From: Gammaproteobacteria bacterium
GTDB lineage: Bacteria; Pseudomonadota; Gammaproteobacteria; Pseudomonadales; Pseudohongiellaceae
NCBI GenBank assembly: GCA_009922595.1
Contig: RFVC01000004.1
Location: 1-64,000, forward strand
Reading direction: 5' to 3'
DNA length: 64,000 nt
The notes beneath the pieces were generated by a model that was given only the letters and a program-made list of their open reading frames with translations, searched no databases and had not been told where the DNA came from. Shown here piece by piece: positions 32,551 to 40,402 of the stretch; the stretch's first letter is position 1; each line of letters starts with the position of its first letter. The translations under genes were made by a program, and so were the position numbers.

Positions 32551-33900
32551 ATGAATATCAACCGGTTATTAATCGCCAATCGTGGCGAGATCGCTGTTCG
32601 CATAATTCGCACCTGCCAGCTGCTTGGTATTGAAACTGTGCTGGTAGCCTCCGAGGCTGACTTGGATTCCGTTCCTGCTAGGATGGCTGATAATTTGATC
32701 AACATCGGGCCTGCGCCCACACAGCAGAGCTATCTAAATATCGACAATGTCATTCAAGCAGCAAAACAGTCGCAGGCTGATGCTGTACATCCCGGATACG
32801 GCTTCCTGTCTGAGAACTCTGCTTTTGCATCGGCCTGCATTGAAAATGACATCATTTTTATTGGTCCCACCATCGAACAGCTTGATGCTATCGGCGATAA
32901 ACTAAAAGCGCGCAGCAATGCCCTGGCCGCCGACCTGCCTGTTGTCGCGGGCGGATCAGTGGAAACATTGGCTCAAGCCGTCAAAATAGCTTCAGATATC
33001 AGTTACCCGATACTCATCAAGGCGGTCAGTGGCGGCGGCGGTAAAGGAATGAAAGTGGTTCGCAGTGAGCCCGAACTCGAGGAAGCGATCACGCTGGCAC
33101 AGGCCGAGGCAGAAAATGCATTTGGCGATGACCGCATTTACCTCGAATGTTATGTAGAAACAGGTCGTCATGTTGAAGTCCAGATTCTTGCGGACGGCAG
33201 TACAGCTGTTCACCTTGGTACGCGTGACTGTTCCATACAGAGACGCTACCAAAAACTGGTCGAGGAAGCGCCCGCCCCGGCACTTGAAGATTCCCTAAGA
33301 AACAGAATCGAACAGGCTGCTGTGGATTTTGCCAGGCACCTTTCGTATCGGGGAGCCGGTACAGTCGAGTTCCTAGTGGATGTTGGCAGAAACAGTTTTT
33401 ATTTTCTTGAGATGAATGCCCGTATTCAGGTGGAGCACCCGGTCACCGAGGCCATCACAGGCTTTGATCTTGTCGCCCAGCAGATCCGCGTTGCCGAAGG
33501 ACGCCCCCTGGGAATGACCCAGGAGGACATCCAGTTTTACGGCCATGCGATTGAATGCCGCCTAAATGCAGAAGATCCCAGCAACAATTTCATACCCTCA
33601 CCGGGAACTATTACAAGGGCGCTCTTTCCGGCCGGCGAGGGAATTCGCATGGACAGCCATATCGAAACCGGAAGCAAAGTACCCCCCTTTTATGATTCGC
33701 TGCTTGGTAAGCTGATTGTTTGGGGCAAGACACGGAATGAGGCTGTCTCGCGACTGCAGCAGGCACTATCTGCATGTCACTTAGAAGGCGTGGCCACCAA
33801 TGTCGATCTCCACGCTTTAATACTGAGTAATGCCTCGTTCAGGGACGGCGGTGTTGATACGCAGTTCTTGCCTGCCCTGCTGGAGACAGACAATGGCTGA
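32551..33900 (+). CDS. Biotin carboxylase
   Basis: A 449-residue ATP-grasp enzyme, the length of AccC, that carboxylates biotin with bicarbonate and ATP. It shows I-A-N-R-G-E-I-A-V-R-I-I-R, Y-G-F-L-S-E-N, the glycine-rich S-G-G-G-G-K-G-M-K loop, E-E-A-P-A-P, and E-M-N-A-R-I-Q-V-E-H-P-V-T-E. It lies 8 nt after the carrier gene, and its stop overlaps the start of the carboxyltransferase by 8 nt (ATGGCTGA). It is therefore probably a dedicated subunit of this carboxylase, though a role with acetyl-CoA carboxylase cannot be excluded. Confidence 0.92.
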   Translation: MNINRLLIANRGEIAVRIIRTCQLLGIETVLVASEADLDSVPARMADNLINIGPAPTQQSYLNIDNVIQAAKQSQADAVHPGYGFLSENSAFASACIENDIIFIGPTIEQLDAIGDKLKARSNALAADLPVVAGGSVETLAQAVKIASDISYPILIKAVSGGGGKGMKVVRSEPELEEAITLAQAEAENAFGDDRIYLECYVETGRHVEVQILADGSTAVHLGTRDCSIQRRYQKLVEEAPAPALEDSLRNRIEQAAVDFARHLSYRGAGTVEFLVDVGRNSFYFLEMNARIQVEHPVTEAITGFDLVAQQIRVAEGRPLGMTQEDIQFYGHAIECRLNAEDPSNNFIPSPGTITRALFPAGEGIRMDSHIETGSKVPPFYDSLLGKLIVWGKTRNEAVSRLQQALSACHLEGVATNVDLHALILSNASFRDGGVDTQFLPALLETDNG

Positions 33901-35380
33901 AATCAAACTGGTTGATGTCAGTATCCGCGACGGCAATCAAAGCCTGTGGAGCATGACCGGTCTGGGCACAAACCAGATCATGCAGGCTGCCCCTATTATG
34001 GAGCGCGTTGGTTTTCGTGCTATTGATTTCACCTCAAGCACCCACATGTCCATGGCCATTCGTTCCCACCAGGATGATCCCTGGGAACGCATCCGCCTGA
34101 TGAAGCGCGCCCTGCCCGGCGTGCCGCTGCAATTCATCTCCACCGGATTTCGGTTTATCTCATGGGAGACGGCTGATCATGACTTTATGCGGCTTGCATA
34201 CCGCACACTGATGAAAAACGGCATAGGTCGCTTTGTCTTACTTGACCCCATGCATGACATGGATGCCCTGATGCTCGTAGCACGCATCGTAAAGGAGGAA
34301 GGCGATGCCGAGAACATGGCCGCGCTCACCTATACACTTAGTGACGTCCATAATGATGCGTTCTATGCTAACTGTGCAAGACAGATAGCAGCCTCAGGGG
34401 ACTTCGATCTGCTCTATATCAAAGACCCTTCCGGGCTCCTCACACCGGAACGCGCCCGCACGCTGATCCCGGCGGTAAAAAAAGAAATCGGTGATATGCC
34501 GCTGGAATTGCATTCCCACTGCACCATCGGTCTGTCACAGTTCAATTACATAGTAGGCGCTGAACTGGGCATCTCTGCCCTACACGTGGCAATGGGGCCG
34601 CTGGCCCATGGATCCTCGCTGCCCTGTGCTTCCCAGACTATCGCCAACTTAAAAACACACGGTTTCGAGGTAGATGCCGACGAAAAGGCAATCAAGGAGC
34701 TGGAAGATTTTTACTTTGCGCTGGCACGCGCGGAAGGTCTGCCGATCGGACAACCGCAATCCTATGACGCTTCCTTCCTGAGACATCAGATTGCGGGCGG
34801 TGTGATGACCACGACCCGGCGTCAGCTGGCTGAACTGAACCTTGAGCACAAATTTGATGAGGTTATGGCAGAGGTGGAACGAGTGCGCGCCGAGCTTGGT
34901 TCTCCAATCATGGTCACGCCCTTCCCGCAGATTGTCACGACCCAGGCCATGTTTAACGTAATGGGGGATGAGCGTTACCAGCAGATTCCTGACCAAGCAA
35001 TTCGTTACATTCTTGGCCGCTTTGGCAGGCCTACAGCCCCAGTAGATCAGAATGTGCTTGACCGGATCATGTCATTACCTAGGACCAAAGAAATTGAAGC
35101 TGAACCAATCATGATGACACTGGAAGAGCGTAGGGGCAGATTTCCCAGGTCCATGAGTGACGAGGAATTCCTGCTGCGTGCCGTGATGCCGCCGGAAATG
35201 ATAGACGGTATGCAGTCGCGCTCCCCTCACCAGCTTCATTACAATCCAGATGCAGCATCAGTGATTAACTTACTAAGAGGGATGAAAGAGCGCAGCACGC
35301 CCAGCTACTTTGAACTGAAACAAAGCGACTTCAGACTCGCCCTAGGTAAGAAAGCCATTGCCCGTAGCAAAGAACTATAA
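33893..35380 (+). CDS. Pyruvate-carboxylase-type carboxyltransferase subunit with altered active site
   Basis: A 495-residue DRE-TIM-type protein. ATG 33893 is used because the longer frame from 33830 lies inside the biotin carboxylase gene. It holds the metal site Asp13 in R-D-G-N-Q-S, where pyruvate carboxylases and oxaloacetate decarboxylases have R-D-A-H-Q-S. The probable carbamylated Lys177 is in I-K-D-P-S-G (usually K-D-M-A-G), and metal ligands His207 and His209 are in H-S-H-C-T-I-G (usually H-T-H-D-T-x-G). The C-terminal conserved carboxylase domain is present, the biotinyl domain is not. The fold and metal site are kept while the substrate-facing residues differ, so the acceptor is probably not pyruvate. 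Confidence 0.82.
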   Translation: MAEIKLVDVSIRDGNQSLWSMTGLGTNQIMQAAPIMERVGFRAIDFTSSTHMSMAIRSHQDDPWERIRLMKRALPGVPLQFISTGFRFISWETADHDFMRLAYRTLMKNGIGRFVLLDPMHDMDALMLVARIVKEEGDAENMAALTYTLSDVHNDAFYANCARQIAASGDFDLLYIKDPSGLLTPERARTLIPAVKKEIGDMPLELHSHCTIGLSQFNYIVGAELGISALHVAMGPLAHGSSLPCASQTIANLKTHGFEVDADEKAIKELEDFYFALARAEGLPIGQPQSYDASFLRHQIAGGVMTTTRRQLAELNLEHKFDEVMAEVERVRAELGSPIMVTPFPQIVTTQAMFNVMGDERYQQIPDQAIRYILGRFGRPTAPVDQNVLDRIMSLPRTKEIEAEPIMMTLEERRGRFPRSMSDEEFLLRAVMPPEMIDGMQSRSPHQLHYNPDAASVINLLRGMKERSTPSYFELKQSDFRLALGKKAIARSKEL

Positions 35381-35395
35381 CCAGGAAACAGTAGA

Positions 35396-36238
35396 ATGAA
35401 CCAGGAAGCTATCGAGCGCTTTAAATCGATCAAGGGTTTCGTCTTTGACATGGACGGCACGCTTATTCTTGGCGACAAGAAGAATAACAACATGAAAGTG
35501 CTGCCAGGAGCACCTGACTTTATAAACCTGCTGATTGAGAACGATATCCCCTATGTTGTGATGACTAATGGTACTGCCCGGTCACCCAGCGCCTATGTTG
35601 GTGTGCTAAGTGAAGCGGGCATTCCTATGAGCGAACATACAATGATGACGCCAAGCAGCGTGGCTGCAACCTACCTTCGGGATAACGGCTACAAGCGCAT
35701 CATGGTTCTGGGTTGTTCCGGTGTCTATGAACCCCTGCAGGACCTTGGTCTTGAGGTTGTGCTCTCTAATGAGGAAAACCCGGGCGTAGTAGATGCTGTC
35801 TATATAGGCTGGTATCGCGAATTCGGCTTCAAGGACATTGAAAATGCCTGGTTGGCATGCCGCGATGGTGCCGAGCTCTTTACCGCTTCCGATGTCCCCT
35901 TCTTTGCCTCCGCAAACGGCCCCGCCATCGGCACATCCTGCGCCCTGGCTGCTGCTCTGAAACCGCTAACCGGCAAGGATGCCGTTGTGCTTGGCAAACC
36001 CTCTGCTAATGCCATCGAAGGCGCTGCACGCCACCTTGGTCTGGCAGTAAATGAGATTGCCGTTGTGGGTGATGATGCCGACTTAGAAGTACCCATGGCC
36101 AAGGATAACGGCGCCATGGCCATCTATGTTCATACGGGTACCGGCGGTCCCAATGCCTTTGAAGAACGCCCCGAGACCACCTGGCCCCATATTTCAGTCG
36201 CCAATGTCGGCGAACTGATAAACTTGTGGAATGCCTGA
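35396..36238 (+). CDS. HAD-IIA family phosphatase (NagD-like)
   Basis: A 280-residue HAD hydrolase. Motif I is V-F-D-M-D-G-T with nucleophile Asp18 and acid Asp20. Motif II is V-M-T-N-G-T. A NagD-type cap follows, then motif III Lys in L-G-K-P-S-A-N-A and motif IV G-D-D-A-D. It lies 15 nt after the carboxyltransferase, and its end overlaps the GT9 start by 8 nt. It may remove the phosphate from the product of the kinase-carboxylase steps, or serve the glycosyltransferase. It could also be a general phosphatase. Confidence 0.82.
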   Translation: MNQEAIERFKSIKGFVFDMDGTLILGDKKNNNMKVLPGAPDFINLLIENDIPYVVMTNGTARSPSAYVGVLSEAGIPMSEHTMMTPSSVAATYLRDNGYKRIMVLGCSGVYEPLQDLGLEVVLSNEENPGVVDAVYIGWYREFGFKDIENAWLACRDGAELFTASDVPFFASANGPAIGTSCALAAALKPLTGKDAVVLGKPSANAIEGAARHLGLAVNEIAVVGDDADLEVPMAKDNGAMAIYVHTGTGGPNAFEERPETTWPHISVANVGELINLWNA

Positions 36239-37313
36239 TAGCCCCGTTCCAATTGATGCCAAGCGCATCCTGCTGATCAACTCCACCAAGTACCTTGGCA
36301 ACCTGCTTATCGCTGGCGGTCTGATGCAGGACTATGCTCGGCACTGTCAGCAGCAAGGCATAGCACTTAAAATACTTATTGATGAAAGTTTTCAGGAGCT
36401 TTGCGAAGGCAGTTTTCCAACAGGCACCCTGCTCTTTTTTCCCCGTCGCCGCATCAACCAGGCCGGTGTAATTGGCAAGTTACTGCTTTTACGTAAGACT
36501 GTCAGAGAATTGCGTAAATTTCATGCCGACCTCGCATTCAACATTGAAGAAGATTCCGCTACCAGCCATCTAACTCGTCTGTCCGGCGCCCAAATCAAGA
36601 TGGGGTGCAGCCTAAAAAAACATAAAACCGGTTACGATTATGTAGTGCCTGTTGAATTTGAAAACAGGCCACATGGGGAAGAGCATCGCTGGTATAGCTT
36701 CCTCGAGGTATTCAAGAAAGCTGGGCTGCCGAATTCTCAGAAGCCTGGTTATATAAGACTGCCTCAGCCGGGCATAGAGAAAGACTTACGTTTCAGGCTG
36801 TCAGACTATGGTGTGGATTTCAGCAGACCATTGATTGCGATTCATGCCAGCGCCACTAAAACATATAAGCAGTGGCCGCTAACTCACTTCATTGCACTGT
36901 GCTTACTAATTCTGGAGCATGACATGCAACCAGTACTACTTGGGGCCGGTACCGAAGATAGGCTTACTAATGAAGCAGTTATGGCGGCACTCGAAGAAAC
37001 GCATACTGAAAAGCCGGCGGTAAATCTTTGCGATAAACTTTCCCTTGCAGAACTGCCAAACCTCCTCTTGGCCTGCAAGCATTTTATAGGCAATGATAGC
37101 GGCCCCTTTCACCTGTGCAGCGCCCTCGGCCTCGCCGGGAGCGTCATCTGGGGACCCACCAATGCCGCTATATGGGGACCGCTGGGTGAAAAAAGTAATA
37201 TTATGAAAAGTGATTTTCACTGCGACCCAGCATGCAGCAAAGGGCATTGCCTACATGAATATCAATGCCTAAAGGAACTGAGTCCACAGAAAGTATTTAA
37301 CAGTATTCTCTAA
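36231..37313 (+). CDS. Glycosyltransferase family 9 (LPS heptosyltransferase-like)
   Basis: A 360-residue GT9 enzyme. The N-terminal domain starts I-L-L-I-N-S-T-K-Y-L-G-N. The nucleotide-sugar domain has I-A-I-H-A-S-A-T-K-T-Y-K-Q-W near residue 204 and F-I-G-N-D-S-G-P-F-H near residue 285. A Cys-rich tail (C-D-P-A-C-S-K-G-H-C) lies at the end, typical of several heptosyltransferases. It should transfer a sugar to lipid A core or another glycan at the inner membrane. It is the last gene of the coupled cluster. Its tie to the carboxylase is unclear and may be only transcriptional. Confidence 0.82.
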   Translation: MPDSPVPIDAKRILLINSTKYLGNLLIAGGLMQDYARHCQQQGIALKILIDESFQELCEGSFPTGTLLFFPRRRINQAGVIGKLLLLRKTVRELRKFHADLAFNIEEDSATSHLTRLSGAQIKMGCSLKKHKTGYDYVVPVEFENRPHGEEHRWYSFLEVFKKAGLPNSQKPGYIRLPQPGIEKDLRFRLSDYGVDFSRPLIAIHASATKTYKQWPLTHFIALCLLILEHDMQPVLLGAGTEDRLTNEAVMAALEETHTEKPAVNLCDKLSLAELPNLLLACKHFIGNDSGPFHLCSALGLAGSVIWGPTNAAIWGPLGEKSNIMKSDFHCDPACSKGHCLHEYQCLKELSPQKVFNSIL

Positions 37314-37399
37314 AAGCTGTTTTTTCCTGATAGTAAAGAACTCCACTGACGAAGCGAGCACCAGAGCGTCATATTCTGCGCCAAGTCTTTTAAATAAAA

Positions 37400-38884
37400 C
37401 TAATCACTGGAAAAGCGGCTAACCGTTACGGCTACCAGACCGGACAGAACAAAAGCAGGTAACAACACGTCAAGGGCATTGAGATAGGCAGCCCCTCTGT
37501 CCCAACCTATTCCAGTTAACACCGGCGGAACCACGAACTCAAACAGGATTGTGCCCAGAAATCCTGCCACCATTGCCCAGCGTGCTCCCAGTGCCGTCAA
37601 CCCCCGCCAACAAAGGCTGAGAATAATCACAGGACAGAATGTCGCCGCGATTCCTGACCAGCCAAAAATGATTATCCAGAAAATACCGTTCTCAACATCG
37701 TACAGCAGTATCCCCATGCCGATGCCAAAGGCAATCAGCGCCAGGATCAACGTCACTCTCTGGCTCAGATTGACCAGCGCTGCATCAGTCATTGAGGGAT
37801 GCTTTGTCTTCTGCCAGTAATCCCTTACCGCCGAGCTGGATGCAACGACCAGCAGGGAATCAATCGTTGACATTATGGCTGACAGTACCATGGCAATGTA
37901 TACACCAGCAAAAAACGGCAACAACAACGCCTGTGACATAAACGGAAGGATATTGTCGGAGTCAAAACCCAGGTCGGCATCAGAGAAAAGTGCTCTTCCC
38001 ACCATGCCCAGCATCACGGCGCCGGTATCCGCCAGGAAAGTCCAGGTCAGTGCCACAGCAGCCCCCTTGTTGATCTGGTGTTCATCGCGAATGGAAATGA
38101 AACGCACGAACACCTGGGGCGAGCCCAGGAAACCGATGCCAATCGCGGCAAACCCGAGCGTCTGCATGATGGCTATCGTGGTCCAACCTTGCCCTGCTGT
38201 TAGTGTCAGGTGCCCCGGAAAACTGTTGCCCAAGATAGCAAAAATACTGGTAACACCACCGGCCTCCAGTAAGCCGACAACGGGGAGTATGACCAGGCCG
38301 GCCACCATCAATAAGCCCTGGAACACGTCTGACCAGACAACCGCGATGAACCCGCCCTTGGTGATATAGAGCATGACCACCAGGAAACCGATAGTTGCTC
38401 CCAAGTAATGGTTCATATCGAGAAAGGCATTGAAGGCTTTTCCCGTAGCAAAAACCTGGGAGCCGGCATAGATGGGAACAAAAACTACTAGGGCGCCGGC
38501 AGCGATAAGACGCAGCCAGTGGCTGTTGTCGTTTAAGCGGGATTCCAGGTAATCAGGAATGGTAACACTGTCATACTGATCGGTAAGACGCTTGAAGGGC
38601 TTTGCCATCAGCAGCCATGCCGCACCGACACCAAGCAGCTCACCCAACACAATCCAGAGGCCCTGCAGCCCTACGGCGAAGCCAGTACCGGTCAGACCAA
38701 GCAGCAGCCAGGCACTTTCCCCTGTAGCGCGGGCTGAGAAGGCAACGTGAATAAACCCGAGTTTTTTGCCACCGGCATAGTAGTCGCGGATGTCATGCAT
38801 CCGCCTAGACGCCCTGTAACCGATGTAGAGCAATACACAGCAGTACAGAAATACGGCAAGGGATTTCCAGGCTATATCGCTAAT
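37400..38884 (-). CDS. Sodium:solute symporter (SSS/SLC5 family) with apparent ATT start
   Basis: A 494-residue, 12-13 helix transporter. The first in-frame TTG (38833) would cut the first helix. Upstream, in frame, the codons give I-S-D-I-A-W-K-S-L-A-V-F-L-Y. The only start-like position with an SD is ATT 38884, with AGAGGT 7 nt before it. It stands 5 nt after the stop of the upstream gene, as in a coupled operon. Family motifs such as D-Y-Y-A-G-G-K-K-L-G and G-W-S-G-I-A-A-T-F-C-P are present. The solute is unknown. CTG 38848 is an alternative start. Confidence 0.78.
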   Translation of the reverse strand: MSDIAWKSLAVFLYCCVLLYIGYRASRRMHDIRDYYAGGKKLGFIHVAFSARATGESAWLLLGLTGTGFAVGLQGLWIVLGELLGVGAAWLLMAKPFKRLTDQYDSVTIPDYLESRLNDNSHWLRLIAAGALVVFVPIYAGSQVFATGKAFNAFLDMNHYLGATIGFLVVMLYITKGGFIAVVWSDVFQGLLMVAGLVILPVVGLLEAGGVTSIFAILGNSFPGHLTLTAGQGWTTIAIMQTLGFAAIGIGFLGSPQVFVRFISIRDEHQINKGAAVALTWTFLADTGAVMLGMVGRALFSDADLGFDSDNILPFMSQALLLPFFAGVYIAMVLSAIMSTIDSLLVVASSSAVRDYWQKTKHPSMTDAALVNLSQRVTLILALIAFGIGMGILLYDVENGIFWIIIFGWSGIAATFCPVIILSLCWRGLTALGARWAMVAGFLGTILFEFVVPPVLTGIGWDRGAAYLNALDVLLPAFVLSGLVAVTVSRFSSD

Positions 38885-38889
38885 AGGGG

Positions 38890-39186
38890 CTACCTCTGTC
38901 GCGGCAAAAGATAGGCGCCGATATCTGCCAGCTTTTGGTCGCTGATTTCTGTTTTACGAAATGGCGGCATGATTTTGACTACGTTGCAGACAAAAGCTAC
39001 TTCCAGTTTATGGGTCAGATCAAGGCACTCTTCATGTAGAGCGGGCTTTTCACCCAGATAAAGAATTTTCAGGGCTGATGTTTCGGAATGTGTGAGCCCT
39101 TCCGGTGCGTTGTAAGGAGAACACCAGTGCTCGCAGACTTCCTTACACCGCACGGCATGCTGGACAAAGGCAAGATTACTTATCAA
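38890..39186 (-). CDS. Cytochrome c-like small protein without a haem-binding motif
   Basis: A 98-residue ORF from TTG 39186. The C-terminal end, I-M-P-P-F-R-K-T-E-I-S-D-Q-K-L-A-D-I-G-A-Y-L, is typical of a class I cytochrome c, including the distal M-P-P-F. Where the haem motif C-x-x-C-H should be, the sequence reads V-C-E-H-W-C-S-P, so covalent haem attachment is not expected. No signal peptide is visible and the start is uncertain. It may be a degenerate cytochrome, with the motif lost by a few base changes, between a GDPD-type enzyme and the symporter. Confidence 0.5.
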   Translation of the reverse strand: MISNLAFVQHAVRCKEVCEHWCSPYNAPEGLTHSETSALKILYLGEKPALHEECLDLTHKLEVAFVCNVVKIMPPFRKTEISDQKLADIGAYLLPRQR

Positions 39187-39218
39187 CTTGGCAACCTGCA
39201 GGAATCTTATGGGAAAAA

Positions 39219-40265
39219 TCAGTCAACGAGAGCATCCACAAACCTAACGGCCACGTCAGGAAAGTCAGTGAATACCCCATCAACACCTGCCTCTACCAGG
39301 AACAGCTCCAAGAGTGCGTTGAAATCAGTAATATATGCCGGCATCCTTCCCGGATCCAGACGAAACGTATAGGGATGTACCTGTAGCCCGGCTGCATTGG
39401 CTCTGCCCACCAGGTTGGAAATCTTTATCTCCTCCAAGCTGGAATCGTAGGAAACAATCATGTCCATCGCGGGGCCAACGCCGTCAGCGTAGACAGCCAG
39501 GTCCGTCATTCCGCCATCTTCCCGCATCCAGTTGTAGTCGTAATTGATCCACTGCTTAGAGTCCCATTCCATGGTTTCACCCCACTCGTTATGGGCAATC
39601 AACTGAACTAGTGGGATTTCCATTTCCAATGCCGGAAACAGTTCTTCATGGATACGTTTCAACTCATTGAAATCGAATGTCTGCAGGAAAACCGAGTCAT
39701 CCATCGAGTCATACCCGTAATCCCTGAGCACGCGCAAAATGGCAGTAGCAGAATCCTTGCCTTCCAGATGGTGGAACCAGGGGGATTTGATTTCAGGGTA
39801 GATTCCGACCTCTCTGCCGGTTGTCTTGTTCAAGCCCTGGATCAGCTCGATTTCCTCAGCCAGAGTGTGTATGCCGAAGCGGCTGGCGCCCGCCGGAAAC
39901 CGCTGGTTGGCAGCCGGTGACTCGGTGACATGCAGGGTGCGCAACTCTGCAAGCGTGAAATCGATGACATAATGGGCACCATCCTCACGGGCGCGGTCCG
40001 TAAACTTCTCCGCCACGTCAGTGACCCGGTCGAGGGTCAAGTCGTGCAGCACAACCAGTTCGTTATCACTGGTCATGACGACATCCTGTTCTATGTAATC
40101 AGCTCCCATGGCATGGGCCAGAACCTTGGAGGCTAGTGTATGCTCGGGCAGGTAACCGCTGGCGCCCCTGTGAGCGATAACAATTTTGCCGTCTGCGGCT
40201 TGAACGCTGTGCATAACCAGTGTTGCCATAAGCAACAGGCCCATCATTTGATTGGTCAGATTCAT
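39219..40265 (-). CDS. Periplasmic glycerophosphodiester phosphodiesterase (GlpQ-like)
   Basis: A 348-residue enzyme. The signal peptide covers residues 1-23, ending S-V-Q-A-A. The GDPD domain begins I-A-H-R-G-A-S-G-Y-L-P-E-H-T, with catalytic His and metal ligands E-Q-D-V-V-M-T-S-D and H-D. Near residue 156, Y-P-E-I-K-S-P completes the site. It should split glycerophosphodiesters into sn-glycerol-3-phosphate and alcohol in the periplasm. It is followed by the cytochrome-like ORF (32 nt) and a sodium symporter, which may take up the product. Confidence 0.88.
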   Translation of the reverse strand: MNLTNQMMGLLLMATLVMHSVQAADGKIVIAHRGASGYLPEHTLASKVLAHAMGADYIEQDVVMTSDNELVVLHDLTLDRVTDVAEKFTDRAREDGAHYVIDFTLAELRTLHVTESPAANQRFPAGASRFGIHTLAEEIELIQGLNKTTGREVGIYPEIKSPWFHHLEGKDSATAILRVLRDYGYDSMDDSVFLQTFDFNELKRIHEELFPALEMEIPLVQLIAHNEWGETMEWDSKQWINYDYNWMREDGGMTDLAVYADGVGPAMDMIVSYDSSLEEIKISNLVGRANAAGLQVHPYTFRLDPGRMPAYITDFNALLELFLVEAGVDGVFTDFPDVAVRFVDALVD

Positions 40266-40402
40266 AGATATTTACTGCTTTTCCAGCTGAAAGTATTGTT
40301 TTTGAATTAAAAACAGTTAAAGGAGACCCTGGCTCTCGAATTCAACTGCCTAGAAAGATAAAATGTCCTTCAGTAATTCACAAGACCTCGAAAAAGCCTA
40401 AA

